Assembly (NCBI GenBank): GCA_012064385.1
Contig: QRDG01000241.1
Coordinates: 291,312 to 355,311, forward strand
Length of the DNA stretch: 64,000 nucleotides
Direction of reading: 5' to 3'
Source: Puccinellia tenuiflora
Taxonomy: Eukaryota > Streptophyta > Magnoliopsida > Poales > Poaceae
Part shown: positions 34,121 to 44,480 of the stretch, piece by piece
Numbering within the stretch: position 1 is the first letter of the stretch
Layout of the letters: each line of letters opens with the position of its first letter
Position numbers and translations under genes: made by a program
The notes under the pieces: model-generated
Told to the model about the DNA's origin: nothing
Seen by the model: the letters and a program-made list of their open reading frames with translations, nothing else
The model's database searches: none

Positions 34121-35792
34121 GTACTCGTAGCTGTTCCTCGCCCTTGTCCGGCGCAGTCGTTGCTCGTCCTTATGCGGCGGTTGTCGAAGCCTCCTGCCGG
34201 CCTTCCCTCGGTAGTGGCGACGACCTTGGACTCGACGCGGTCGTCCATGGACTTACGCTTGCCGGCTGCGTTAGAGTCACGCCGGGTTGATTTTCCTCCT
34301 TCCTGGTTCTCCGTCCGGCTGCGGCGTGCAGCCGGCTCCGCCGTGATGATCCTTCCGGCTTCGTCGAGTCGGATCGGGTTGGTCATGCCCGCGTCGGCGG
34401 TGGCGTACTCGTCGGCGATTGCCATGAGCTCCGCCATGGTCTTCGGGCTCTTCCTCAGGAGCCTATGCTTGAGCAGCGTCTGATCTCGGCAGCCTTGAAT
34501 GAAGTACTGGACGGCTTGGAGCTCGAGAACTCCCTCGCAGGAGTTGCGTAGGCTTGTCCACCGGGTGAGGTAGGCTCGGTCCGACTCGCCGTCCTTCTGC
34601 TTGCACAGCGCGAGCAGCTGTGCGTTGCCGGGGCGCAAGTAGGTGCCGGTGAAATTGCGGTTGAACACCTCCTCGAAGTCCAGCCAGCTATTGACGCTTT
34701 CAGCCGGCAGGCTGTTCAGCCAAGTCCGAGCCGACCCCTGGAGCATGAGTGGCACGTAGCGTACGGCCACCCGCTTGTTGCCGCCTGCGATGTTGACCGC
34801 CGTGACGTAGTCGGCGAGCTAGTCTTCCGGCTTCGCGGTGCCGTTGTACTTGGGTGTATCCCTTGGGAGGGTGAATCCCCGCTGGAACTGCTCGGTCCTG
34901 GATGCGAGGTCTGAAGCAGCGATGTGCGGCGATGTTTTCCTCCTCGATGATGCTTGATGCCTTGAGCGCGTCGATGCGGAGGCGAGCGTCGTGGCTTGTT
35001 TCGGGCCCCAGCGGTCCCAGGCGCTCCTCGATGGTGACCTTGTGTCCGATTCGCTCCTTGACGCTGCGGCCGGTTTGCGTCTTCACGTCGTCTAGCCGGA
35101 TCGCGGCCGTGATCACGAGGATGCGAGCTCGCGCTCCCCTCGCGGTGTGCTCGTGGTTGCTTGTCCTTCGCCCTTCTGCGACTTGTGGATGACGCCTCGG
35201 CGCCTTGCTTAGACTTGCTGGCTGCGTCATAGCCTGGAGGCGGCTCATGATGTTCTCGACTCGCCGTTGCCTCTGTTTCGCGTTGCTGCCGGTTAGCCGC
35301 GGCGATGAGCTCCTAGACCCGGCGTGCTTGTTGGCGTAGCTCCTCGCCTTGGAGATGGGGTAGCTCTGCTACGGCCGCCTCCGCAGCCTTCATGTTTTGC
35401 ACCGGGTTGCTGTACTCGGGCAAGACGATGTCCGAATGCTCGTGCGGCTGGCCGGCACGGTTCAGGACACCGCCGAGATCCCCTCCTTTGCGTTGGACTT
35501 CATTCAGCTTCTCCGTGTTGCCTCTTGCCGGCTCGAATCCGTGGACGGTGTTGTACTCGCGCATCGTGGCGTTGAGTCGGCGCTGTGTCGATGCGAGGTG
35601 AAGAGCCTTGTCGTATATCTGTTGACGCATCCTCTCGAGTTCAGCCGCCGCCTTGGCTGGGTCCGCACTCGGCGCGATGGGGGTGCTTAGCAGCTCGAAG
35701 TCGGCCTCAAGGTTGCGCTGGAAGCGAGAGGGTTCTCCAGCTTCATGAACGGTTGCGGCGACGCCGCCTCCCGCCGCCACGTGCTCAACCAT
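33787..35792 (-). pseudogene. Element C gag, broken
   Basis: The retrotransposon gag core is clear at about 34400-34770: MLQGSARTWLNSLPAESV, FEEVFNRNFTGTYLRPG, LTRWTSLRNSCEG. The N-terminal part lies in other frames: about 35792-35313, ended by a TAG, and 35248-34700 after a shift. Another TAG precedes the core near 34820, at a position usually coding tryptophan. The stops look like G-to-A or C-to-T changes at methylated sites. Gag normally forms the particle that packages element RNA; this copy cannot make it whole. Confidence 0.85.
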
Positions 35793-36136
35793 GTGCACCT
35801 CGGCGTAGACGTTGAGCTTGGCGTCGTCGCAGTCCGCGTCGCCGGAGTTGAGGTAGCCGAAGGCGGAATCGTCGTCGCAGGTGCTGGCGTTGAAGATCGA
35901 AGGAGCCAAGCTCGAGTAGACCACCTCCGGGTACTCCTTGGCGGCGACGGCGACGTAGACGTGGAAGCCGCCGAGGGTGACGACGGTGCCCCCGCTGGTG
36001 ACGTCCACGTCGGCGAAGCTCCTGGTGTTGTCGAGGACGCAGCCGATGGAGCCGATGGAGAGCACGAGGCCGGAGACGACACGCCGATCGTCTTCGGTCT
36101 GGGATCCCGTGCAGAACGTGACTTCGCTCGTCGCGA

Positions 36137-36154
36137 GCCCCACGGTGGGCGCCA
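36137..36154 (-). other. Primer-binding site of element C
   Basis: Minus strand TGGCGCCCACCGTGGGGC, two bases inside the right LTR, identical to the PBS of element A. Confidence 0.88.
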
Positions 36155-36156
36155 AA

Positions 36157-36854
36157 TGTCGTGGTGGGTTGCACGGCATATCCATCAGAGATGGAAAGAA
36201 GTGTGGGTCAGGCGACGATGGATGCTCGCGCGGGATTGGGCAACAAGCACGCAAAACACACGCTAGTTACCCAGGTTCGGGGCCCTCTTGTGGAGGTAAC
36301 ACCCCTACGTCCTGCTCTTCTTGTTCTTATTGCTTGATCACAGAATCGGGCAACAAATGCTCCCTGAGCTGTGTTCGGGTGTCAGCCGGCTGGAAGTCTA
36401 GCCGGCTGGAGGTTGAAGATGATACCCTGCCCTCTCTTCTTTGTATAGTGCTCGCGTACATGCATGAACGTGCCTCGCGCAGGAGGCTCTAGCCCGCTTT
36501 ATATAGGCAGCGGGCTAGGGTTTTTGGTTACAGGGAAGTTACAGATTTGCCCCTATGACATCACTACGGTTACAAGCCGGCTGGAGCTCGTTGCCATGAT
36601 TCGGTACAGGAGATGCCCGACAGGGGGTACTGTTCACCAGGAGCGGTTACACGGGCCTGGCCCACTCGTACGGAGCTGTCGGTTGGTGCGTCCGGCTCCA
36701 GCCTAGCCGGTCGTCTGTATCCGGGTAGACGCAGGCGGCTTGCTTCAGCCGGCTGGTTCCAGGCGGCACCGCGCAGCCGGCAATTGTTCAGCCGGCTCAT
36801 GGAGTTCTGAAGGAATGGGCCTCTTTGGGGTATCCGGGGTTCATATCCCCGACA
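36157..36854 (-). repeat. Element C right LTR (5' LTR in its own orientation), 698 bases
   Basis: Near-identical to 26723-27421. Its promoter TATATAAAG lies at 36497-36505 on the minus strand. Confidence 0.93.
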
Positions 36855-37318
36855 ACGGGCACGGGAAGGAAAGGAGAAGGAGAAAAAATAAGAGAAAGAG
36901 GAGAGAGAAAGGATAGAGGGGGAAAAAGGAAAAAGTATGGGGTGGAAGGGCATTTTTGCGAAAACAGAAAAATGGAGGAGGGTGGCTGCAAGGTGCAGGG
37001 GATGGGAAAGTAAAACAGCCAGAGAAAACCCTAGGGTTTGGAGGTTAGGTGGGCTTGGGCCAGGTTTTGGGCTACTCTCTCGCGTCTCAAAATTATTTTT
37101 CTTTTGCAAATTAAATTTGGCAATTAATTTTAGAAAACGGAGACGACTGTCTCGGTAAAACTTTTCCGGCAAATTTTAGCAAAATAAAATAGGTTTTAAT
37201 AAAATAGTTTTTTTTGCGGACTAAAACATGCGATGCGATGATGATGATGCCATGATGATGCAAAAACAAAAACAAGAAAAAATCTAATTTGGGGAAAACC
37301 TCGGGGCATTACACCCGG

Positions 37319-37385
37319 TGCGAACAGCGTCCATCGGCCCCAACATAAGCCATCCTATGGCATCTGTCTGTTCACCACGACGACA
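37319..37385 (+). repeat. Element A right (3') LTR, last part
   Basis: Continues the LTR of A after the second cccgg. It matches 15372-15438 nearly base for base, ends CGACGACA, and is followed by the ctatg TSD at 37386-37390, which proves the nesting order. Confidence 0.93.
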
Positions 37386-37390
37386 CTATG

Positions 37391-37619
37391 CAATAATAAG
37401 TGATTAGTGGTAGGTTAGTAAAATAATATCATCGATTTATTAAGAAATATCTGGTTTATATGATGATAAAAATGAGCGTAAAGCCCAAATAATAATTCGT
37501 ACACACATGCTATCTCGTTACCTCCAATAAAAGAGGGCACACAACCTTCTTGGTTTCATAATAGATCTTAGGCAACAAAATTTAGTTTTGGGAAAACTTT
37601 TGCAAGGTAATCCAACTTC
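37391..37619. other. Host-side flank of the nest
   Basis: AT-rich DNA without recognisable features. Confidence 0.4.
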
Positions 37620-38060
37620 TTGGTCATCTTGCATCCGGCCAGTTATGAGTTTCCTTGATCCCTGGAAGTTCTAGCATGGTTAACAAACGTGTGCGCTCAC
37701 CATCACAGTCTACAAAATATGGTTTCGTCGAGTCTTCTCCACCGGTTTCCCAAACATCGCAACCTCTCTTTTATCACCAGGTTTTCACCACCTGCTCTTC
37801 TATGCGATTGTCATACACCATTTAAGCCAGATTATTCCTTGTATCCACCATAAACTCATCCTTCATTAAGAATTCCTTCATATTCTTTGGCCGCTTCATG
37901 TATGGCCTCTTTTTCTAATCTCTGGTCCACTTCCACACTGTGAAATGTCCATCGTGTGTATACCCTTTCATGAAACCCCTAGTTAGCTACTGGAGTTGCA
38001 GCGGGCCTATCCGTCCAACAATTTTTTTGGTGCGTCGTCCACGACATGGACAATACATTA
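37620..38060 (-). pseudogene. Decayed fragment resembling the N-terminus of a CACTA (En/Spm) TNP2-type transposase
   Basis: On the minus strand a YCPCRG...RTKKI stretch near 38040 is followed by RGFMKGYT near 37970, then RWTFHSVEVD in a shifted frame. This matches the layout of the transposase-associated domain of grass CACTA elements (CPC...C, then GF..GYT.W..H). Several stops and at least one frameshift interrupt it. The assignment is from motif layout only. Confidence 0.4.
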
Positions 38061-38800
38061 CCCTTTCATTATACTTCTGCATCATATAATTATCGGTGTC
38101 CTACAAGAAACACATACAATTGTTGGACAAAACTAGTTGTCGTGAATTGTTCTTTATGGCACCATGAGACTAACAATTTACTCCACTTAGTCCAAAACCG
38201 TGTTCAACTAATAGTCGTGAATTGTTTCAATGTGTTAAAAACTTTGTTCCACTTGGTTTAACTTTTTGTTTCCCCTATACTCCTGATTTTTCCATGATGG
38301 ATAAAGATTTGTTCCACTTAGTTTAAAATTGTGTTATGTTATGTGTTTAACCTTTGTTTCGCTTGGTCTAAATTTTCGTTTCTCCTATACCTGTGATTTG
38401 TTTCGTAGTCCTAAATTTTGTTTTGTTACAAGTCATAGTTTGTTACTTATGTGTTTACACGTTGTTCCACTTAGTTTAAGATTGTGTTCCTCCTATACAC
38501 GTGATTTTTTTCGTGAGGGCTAAAATTTTGTTCCACTTAATCTAAAATTGTGTTCCACTAGTAGTCGTGTTTTTTTCCTTATGTGTATATTCTTTGTTCC
38601 GTTTGGTCTAAATTTATACTCTGCCTATACGCGTGTTAGTTCCATGGGGTCTAAATTTTTGTTGCACTTAGTATAATCGTGTTCTTCTAATAATCATGAT
38701 TTTGTTACTCGTGTGTTTCAATTGTTTTCCTCTTGATCTATTTTTTTACTGTACTCATAAGTTTGTTCCATGTTCTCCTAGTTACTATACATGTTAGTTT
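38061..38800 (+). repeat. Degenerate interspersed repeat: TTGTTCCACTTAGT...TATAC.CGTGATTT
   Basis: Phrases such as TTGTTCCACTTAGTTTAAA, GTGTTCCTCCTATAC and CGTGATTTTTT recur at irregular spacing of about 60-110 bases. It looks like a decayed minisatellite or the subterminal repeat zone of a DNA transposon, possibly of the adjoining CACTA-like remnant. Confidence 0.6.
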
Positions 38801-39066
38801 TGAGCACCAATTTACACACAGTTGGCTATGAGCACCAATTTGCACACATGCTGAGAAAATATTCTACTTAGTTAGTAGTTGTGATCGACTGAGCTCTAAG
38901 CAAAGCAAAGTGAGCGATGGTAAACACGTGGTCAAAGAAAGACCTCGTGTACCTGGCTGTAGCGCCCAAAAAAAAAAACATGTACGTGATGGAGTACCAT
39001 ATGCTTTTTTTTTCTGAGAATCGAGTACCATATTGCTAGTTTAAAGGCATTTCTACCATGTCTATA

Positions 39067-39324
39067 CTCCCTCCGTACTCAAATAAGTGTACTTTACCCT
39101 TTGTCTTAAATTAAACTTTTTTAACTTTGACCAACTTTATACAAATTAGTACCAACATATATGATATGAAATCGATATATTATGAAACTACATTTCAGAG
39201 TCGATCTACGGATACTAATTTAACGTCATAAATGTTATTACGTTTTCCTATAAAATTGATCAAAGTTAAAAATAATAATTTAAAGATAAATGCTAGAAGT
39301 ACACTTATTTAAGAACGGAGGGAG
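39067..39324. mobile_element. Stowaway (Tc1/mariner) MITE, 258 bases
   Basis: Ends CTCCCTCCGTACTCAAATAA and, inverted, CTCCCTCCGTTCTTAAATAA. Flanked by TA at 39065-39066 and 39325-39326. Confidence 0.92.
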
Positions 39325-39449
39325 TATATAACAAGCAGCCCATCATACCACAGCCAACGGTGACACACGCAAGTCCACATGGGAGCTACGCAAGCAAGCA
39401 GCCTCCAGATGGGCTACTGGGCTAATCAATCCTTCTCGGCAATCATACA

Positions 39450-40175
39450 TATTTCTATTTAATTAAAAATGTATTGTAATAATGGAAAAAATTGAATCTG
39501 TGACCATATGTTTATCTTAGGCGAATAATTTTTGAATCAGGTTAACATTTTTTAAAATTGGTGGACATATTTTTTAATTGCTAACATATTTTGACCCAAG
39601 AACAGTATTTCGAACCACATTGTGCTTTTTCAAACTCGATGATATTTTTGAAACAAGTAAACATAGTTTTAAATCATAAATATTCTTTTGAACCCCATAA
39701 ACACACTATGAATTTTTTCGAAGCCATAAGCATTCTTTTAAAATACATGAATATGTTTTGAAAATCTAAACTATTCTAAAACCATACTCCCTCCGTTCCT
39801 TGATATAAGGTGCCTAAGGTTTTGAGAATTTTTTCGAAATATAAGGTGTATTGTGATTTATGGACAATTGTACCCATTCACAAATGAGTCACAATATGGA
39901 ACTGAGGGATTTGAAGGATTGTTTTCAATTTGTGGCTATTAGGGACTCCTATCTCTTATTTTTTCCATGAAAAATAAGTCCACCACATGCAAAATACTGC
40001 TGTCATAATATCCATGCCAAAACCTTAGACACCTTATATCAAGAAACAACGGAGGGAGTATATTTTTTAATTTTTTTTGAATATTTTAATAAAAGTAAAA
40101 TAAATAAAAAATGGAGCAACAAAAAGAAACAGCAAAAAAAAGGGAAGACATGAATAACAGGAAAAGAAAAACCCA
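39450..40175 (+). repeat. AT-rich degenerate repeat block, carrying a Stowaway insertion
   Basis: Loose repeats of the ACATATTTTTTGAA / AAACATAGTTTTAAAT type, at about 20-35-base spacing, occupy 39480-39785 and resume with A-rich sequence after the MITE to about 40175. Similar text occurs in the interior of old grass DNA transposons. No ends identified. Confidence 0.45.
39787..40058. mobile_element. Stowaway (Tc1/mariner) MITE, 272 bases
   Basis: Ends CTCCCTCCGTTCCTTGATAT and, inverted, CTCCCTCCGTTGTTTCTTGA. TA duplicated at 39785-39786 and 40059-40060. Subterminal arms continue as TATAAGGTG(C/T)CTAAGG. A different subfamily from the 39067 copy. Confidence 0.92.
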
Positions 40176-40180
40176 CCTAA

Positions 40181-40399
40181 GAGCATGTACAATGGAGGTG
40201 CTTAGCACGGGCGGCTCTTAATCCTGCCCGTTATGGTTAATTCCCCGCTGATCCTGGGAATATAGCTAGCGTCGACACATATTGTTGCGCCGAATGCTAA
40301 CAGTTTTTTTTCGAACAAGCGTAGCGCCCGTATTAATTTGTGCTATTAATTTTCTTTCACTTTAAGCGCCTGTATTAGCGGCGGGCGTTGTACATGACC
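40181..40399. mobile_element. Tourist-like (PIF/Harbinger) MITE, 219 bases
   Basis: Ends GAGCATGTACAATGG and, inverted, GGTCATGTACAACGC, flanked by TAA at 40178-40180 and 40400-40402. Confidence 0.8.
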
Positions 40400-40583
40400 T
40401 AATGGGTCGGCTCGTTGGCAGGATCCTCAAACAGTGCGAGCATGTTATTGCCGCATAGGGCGGCATATAGGATTTCCACATGTGGTGGGGAGAGGGATCC
40501 TACGCAGCTATCGGATTTTTCATGTCTATTCTTCGGATTTAAACTCTGTCTCAAGTTTGTTTTTAAATAAAAATTGACAGTTA

Positions 40584-41892
40584 GAGCATTTTCACCAGCA
40601 CCCAGATAGGCCTCCCGTTCGGCCCAATGGGTGTCCAGATAAAATATTCGACCCCAAATGTATCGGACATGTGTCCAACATTGTGGAGGAAATACATTTT
40701 CCAACGGTTCGATAGTGTGCTCTTTTTTTTTTTTTTTTTTTTTTGAACGGATGAGGGCACGAAGGCCCCAGAAGCTGCATTAGAAAAACGGTGGGTACAG
40801 AATTACAAGCAGACCCCCACTAGATAGGGGATTCTCGGATAAGGCTGCCTGTTTTACAGAAAAGACCTTGGAAACAAAATTACAAACGCCATCCAGTCCA
40901 TTGTCTTCTCCACCGCATCTGAGAGACCGCCAGGCTCGGGAACCAGCGCCGCCGCCGGGGAACAAGCCACTTGGGGCGCCGCCGGCCATGGATCCCGCGC
41001 CGAGGTCGATGAAGATCTTCCTTTTGGGCTCTCTGGCCGCTTGGAAGAAGAAAGCCTGGTGCCCATAGCACCCTAGCAAGGAGTGGCCTCTCCGGCCAAG
41101 GATAACGGCGGCGACACATCGCCTCCGTTTGGGAACTCCACAAATTGCAGCTTCAACACCGAAGCCCATGAGCAAGCAAGATCCTCTGCCTCCACGACAG
41201 CAGAAAATCACCGACTCAAGGGCGCAGCAGTGCATCCAACACACCCATCTCAGAGAAACAGAGAACGTCGTGGCTCCCCTCTTCCCCCCCTCGCCTCCAC
41301 GGCCGGCCAGGGGAATCGTGGCAGCACCACGCCATACGCCGGACAGCCTCACCTCCTCGCCGCCACGGCCGGCCAGGTGAAGTTCCACCGCACGGAGCCC
41401 CTCCATCTTGAGGTGAGCGCAGAAAACGAGCTTATTAACCAAGCTGCAGTCACCACCATCCCCGACGCTGTCTCCAACCACCAGAGCTCCGACGAGGATA
41501 AAGGACAGCAACCTCCCAGCACCGCTCGAAGGCACAGGGGAGTAGCTTGGAACCGGCTTATTAACGGAGATCCTCCAGCTCCTCACCGCTGCATGCATCC
41601 ACTCCTGCCACCAGAGAGACACAGCAAGGGCAGAGCAGCTCGAGTTGTCCCAGATCCCGGCCGGCGAGACCTGGAACCCTACTCCCACACTGCACAGAGG
41701 CAAAACAACAACTAAAACCTAAACTACCTACACCGGCACCGCCCCTCAGTCAACTCCCGACGGCATCGCCGTCAAGATCAACCTCGGTTTGGCCCGGATC
41801 TGACGAAAACGCTCTCAACTACTGTTCACTGGAGAGAGAAAGGAGAGGATAGGAATGAGCCCCCCTATTGTTTTTTTCCAATAGTGATGCTC
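40584..41892. mobile_element. Probable Harbinger-type MITE split by a retroposon
   Basis: The left part, 40584-40723, starts GAGCATTTTCACCAGCAC after TTA. The right end, ATAGTGATGCTC at 41881-41892, is the expected inverted terminus followed by TTG. The middle is the polyA retroposon 40724-41880. The three-base flanks TTA and TTG differ at one base, so this is tentative. Confidence 0.45.
40724..41880 (-). mobile_element. PolyA retroposon (truncated LINE or SINE-like), about 1.16 kb
   Basis: Poly-T at about 40722-40742 is the 3' tail on the minus strand. Imperfect 12/13-base TSDs flank it: ATAGTGTGCTCT (40712-40723) and ATAGTGATGCTCT (41881-41893), one base indel. The minus strand holds a 307-codon open frame (41703-40780) with no reverse transcriptase or endonuclease motif that I recognise, and the plus strand is also partly open. 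Variable-length TSD and tail are diagnostic of target-primed integration. The source family is unknown. Confidence 0.7.
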
Positions 41893-42082
41893 TTGGAGAG
41901 AAAATAGACGGGTAGACAGTGACGTGAGTAGCTCGGACTCAGGAGTAAGGACATAGGCAGCGAGGAAACGAACGCGCCGAGATGAACTCGATGGTTCGGA
42001 GCGACGACTGACGTCATGGGCGTTCACCCTTCCCATGCCACCGCTCCCGCCTCGTTGTTCCCTCGTCACGTACGGCGCCGCG
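41893..42082. other. Intergenic DNA
   Basis: No recognised feature. Confidence 0.4.
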
Positions 42083-42204
42083 CAGTTCCTCCTTAGCCTA
42101 TGTCACCAACGGACAATTTGGGAAAGTTACTCTGTGTATAGGGCAGTTCCTCCTTAGCCTATGTCACCAACGGAAAATTTGGAAAAGTTACTCCGTGTAT
42201 AGGC
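42083..42204 (+). repeat. Two tandem copies of a 61-base unit
   Basis: CAGTTCCTCCTTAGCCTATG starts at 42083 and 42144. The copies differ at a few bases. A third partial copy of the middle follows near 42205-42230. Confidence 0.9.
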
Positions 42205-43200
42205 CTATGTCATCAACTTTCCTCCTTAGGCCCTGATTTGTTCATCGTTTTACCTCCGTAATTGGTCAGGAAGAAATTCTGACCTCCCCACATCCGTATA
42301 ATTTACATGGGAGATGGATAGAAAATGGCATAATCTATTACGTGTCAGGGAACCGTTCGGACGTTACAGAGTGCGCGCGACGTGGACGAGCATCACGAGC
42401 TGAAGACAGCCAGTATGCCACGACGCTGACCGAGTCCAATTCCCCATTCCCATCTCCCTCTCCAATCTCCTCCGACTTTTTCTCTCTCCCCTGGACTGGA
42501 CAGCTACCACCGGCCGCTTCCATCTAGCTCCTCCATGGCCACGCCGGCGCCGCCCCCAACCGCCGTAGCCCGATCTCCGCCGACCACCGCCGCTCCTTCC
42601 CGCTTCCGCCACCACCCGCTGTAGCCAGATCTCCGCCGCCCACCGTCACTCCTGGAGAAGACCCGCGTCGTCGGATGACGACCAGCCGCTGCGGAGGCTG
42701 CGCACGGGGAGAGCGGCGCGCGTCAGCCGAGAAGAGGTCCACCGCCATTGCAGCAATATCTTGCGACGAGGTCTAGTCCTCCTTCCACCACCTGCCTCTC
42801 GGCTGCGCCGGCGGACGCCCGCGAAGAAGCCGAGCAGGCCCAGCCACTGGTCTCCCGCGCGCGGCAGCGACGGCCTCCCATGCTCAGGGTGGTGCTGTTA
42901 GCAATCTAGCGTAGGGATGGAACTTATTTGTCTTCCACGAGACTGGCAGCCCACTCCGGACTCTTGCTTGGGTACTACTGCTATTCTTCCTCCCCTGTTT
43001 GTCTTTTGCATTTGAAACCTGAATTGTTCCAACTGATTCAGTGCTACCAGACTACCAATATGTGTTGCTGAACGTTAATGGTTGTTTGATCACTAGTTGT
43101 ACTAGTAGTTCTGTCTCCAAAGAAAGTATGGCCAGCGTGTGATAATTTGCTGAGTCTAAATTCAGTTTCCATAGTTGTTTTAGTTCAACTATAGCTGTTT
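42205..43200. other. GC-rich stretch, possible leader of an unidentified transcript or element
   Basis: 42430-42900 is C- and G-rich with open frames on both strands but no domain. The composition resembles a grass 5' leader or first exon (CTCTCCAATCTCCTCC before CATCTAGCTCCTCCATGG). It then changes to AT-rich, intron-like DNA. No splice-consistent protein could be built. Confidence 0.3.
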
Positions 43201-44480
43201 CATTACACCCATTGCCCGTACAACTGCAGTACAGGATGTAATTTCCCCAGTTAGTATGTATTTTGGTTCACATAAACCGGACATAGCGTCAGCATGTGTT
43301 TATGTGGATTGCTTAATTTGGTTAGAATGTAATTTATCAAATTTGGGACGTAATTTTCAAAAATAAGTTGCCAATTGTATGTAGGTTATATAGGACATGG
43401 TATTCTCTGGACTATTTGGCAAGATGTAATTTGAGGTCACCAACTACATGTAGTTTATCAATTAGATGTAATTTACGGATGTAATAGTTGTCCGGTAGTT
43501 TCGAATTTGTTGGGGATGTAGTTTAATCAAGTCAGTGATGTGCTTTTTTCTTGCATCGTTTGTTGACGGGACACTATTTTGAGGATGTCAATTTTTTGGG
43601 GAGATCAATAAAGTACTTGTTCACGATGTAATTTTTAGTGTTGACGATTGTTGTAGAAGTTACTTTCTACTGTTTTCTTTTATCCCCCACTAATGCAGTA
43701 CAAGTCTTGGATGTATTTTTTCAGGATGTTTTAATGTTCATGGATGTAGTTTAGTGCTTATGGATGTAATTTTATCATTTAAAGTACAAAGTAGTATGGA
43801 GCTTTACTATATTTTGTCTTTACCTAGGATGTAACTTCGCTTACATAATTTGTTGCTTTCTGGTTACTTACTCGGCCTTATGATGCATGAAATATTCAGG
43901 TACTAGCAATCTGAAGCCGGCAGTCACGGGCAATGCATTGTGCTGTGTTCAAGTTGATCGGTCGACCGTGGCCATGAGAGAGCAGTTTGGGAAGTTCACA
44001 TCACCAACTACTTTTTCTTATATAACATGATGTATGTGGGATGTAATTTTCGAGTAATGGATGTAGGTTAGCACTTTTGGGATGCAGTTTCAAGTTGGAT
44101 AGTCATGGATGTAGCTGTCGAGGTCACAAAAAGTACTTTGCATGGTTGGGCATGTAGTTTTTTATTTTTATGGATACGGGGAAGTACTTGGAGTGGCTGC
44201 AGCTGTTGTTTTTCAATTTCCAAATCAGATATGTATTTTGTAGTTTTGCATGGTTGGGCATATAGCTTTGTATTTTTGATGGATATGGGGAATTACTTGG
44301 AGTGGTTGGAGTTGTTGACAATATAGTTTGCACATTTGAGGATGTAGTTTCTTAGTCGATGGATGTGGGGATGTTGAGGTTGCAAATGTAGTTTTGGGTC
44401 ATTGGGCATATAGGTTGTCTCAGTGATATGGTTATTATCATTTCACAAACATGATGTAAATTGTGATTTTGAATGCGTGA
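43200..44480 (+). repeat. Degenerate GATGTA(A/G)TTT interspersed repeat
   Basis: The word GATGTAATTT, GGATGTAGTTT or a close variant recurs roughly 25 times on the plus strand at irregular 20-80-base spacing, always in the same orientation, in otherwise T-rich DNA. One longer block is also duplicated: GCATGGTTGGGCATGTAGTTT near 44140 and GCATGGTTGGGCATATAGCT near 44250. The origin is unknown; a decayed minisatellite or a transposon subterminal array is possible. Confidence 0.65.

Larger units (their letters stand above)
26723..36854 (-). mobile_element. Element C: Ty3/gypsy retrotransposon, Tat-clade-like (RIRE2/Grande type), defective
   Basis: LTRs 26723-27421 and 36157-36854 differ at about a dozen positions (about 98 percent identity), making C the youngest datable insertion here. 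TSD gcggg (26718-26722) versus acggg (36855-36859) differs at one base. The PBS (36137-36154) and PPT (27422-27434) are both on the minus strand. Gag, protease and part of reverse transcriptase are on the minus strand with stops and frameshifts. RNase H and integrase are absent. In their place a spliced gene runs on the plus strand at 28045-32104. Orientation and domains fit the Tat lineage, some members of which carry antisense genes near the 3' LTR. Confidence 0.93.
19267..37313 (-). mobile_element. Element B: LTR retrotransposon with 3.6-kb LTRs and a 445-base internal region
   Basis: Inserted into the right LTR of A with TSD cccgg at 19262-19266 and 37314-37318. Ends are TGTAACGCCCC and GGGGCATTACA. 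Left LTR 19267-22862, internal 22863-23307, right LTR from 23308 to 37313 interrupted by D and C. A PBS on the minus strand beside the right LTR shows that B is oriented leftward. With no coding capacity and LTRs far longer than the interior, it is a non-autonomous derivative. LTR identity is about 95 percent by eye, plus indels. Confidence 0.92.
23308..37313 (-). repeat. Element B right LTR (5' LTR in its own orientation), interrupted
   Basis: Pieces: 23308-24441, 24956-26722 and 36860-37313, interrupted by solo LTR D and element C. Compared with the left LTR it has lost about 268 bases at 25339, where GATA joins TAAATGCACTGG with a short ATA microhomology. It ends GGGGCATTACA before the cccgg TSD. 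Confidence 0.9.
14231..37385 (+). mobile_element. Element A: non-autonomous gypsy-like LTR retrotransposon, outermost of the nest
   Basis: Left LTR 14231-15438, PBS 15441-15458, internal region 15439-18112, PPT 18101-18112, right LTR 18113-19266 plus 37319-37385. The right LTR is split by element B and rejoins exactly after it. TSD ctatg is present at 14226-14230 and 37386-37390. The 2.67-kb internal region encodes no gag, protease, reverse transcriptase or integrase that I can recognise, so A must have moved with borrowed proteins. Its PBS is identical over 18 bases to that of element C. The first 200 bases of the two LTRs differ at about nine sites (roughly 95 percent identity), mostly transitions. 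A is therefore clearly older than C. Confidence 0.93.

Noticed and set aside
41083..41715. A 210-codon plus-strand frame in the polyA retroposon
   Set aside because: Antisense to the retroposon's own orientation as set by the polyA tail; no domain.
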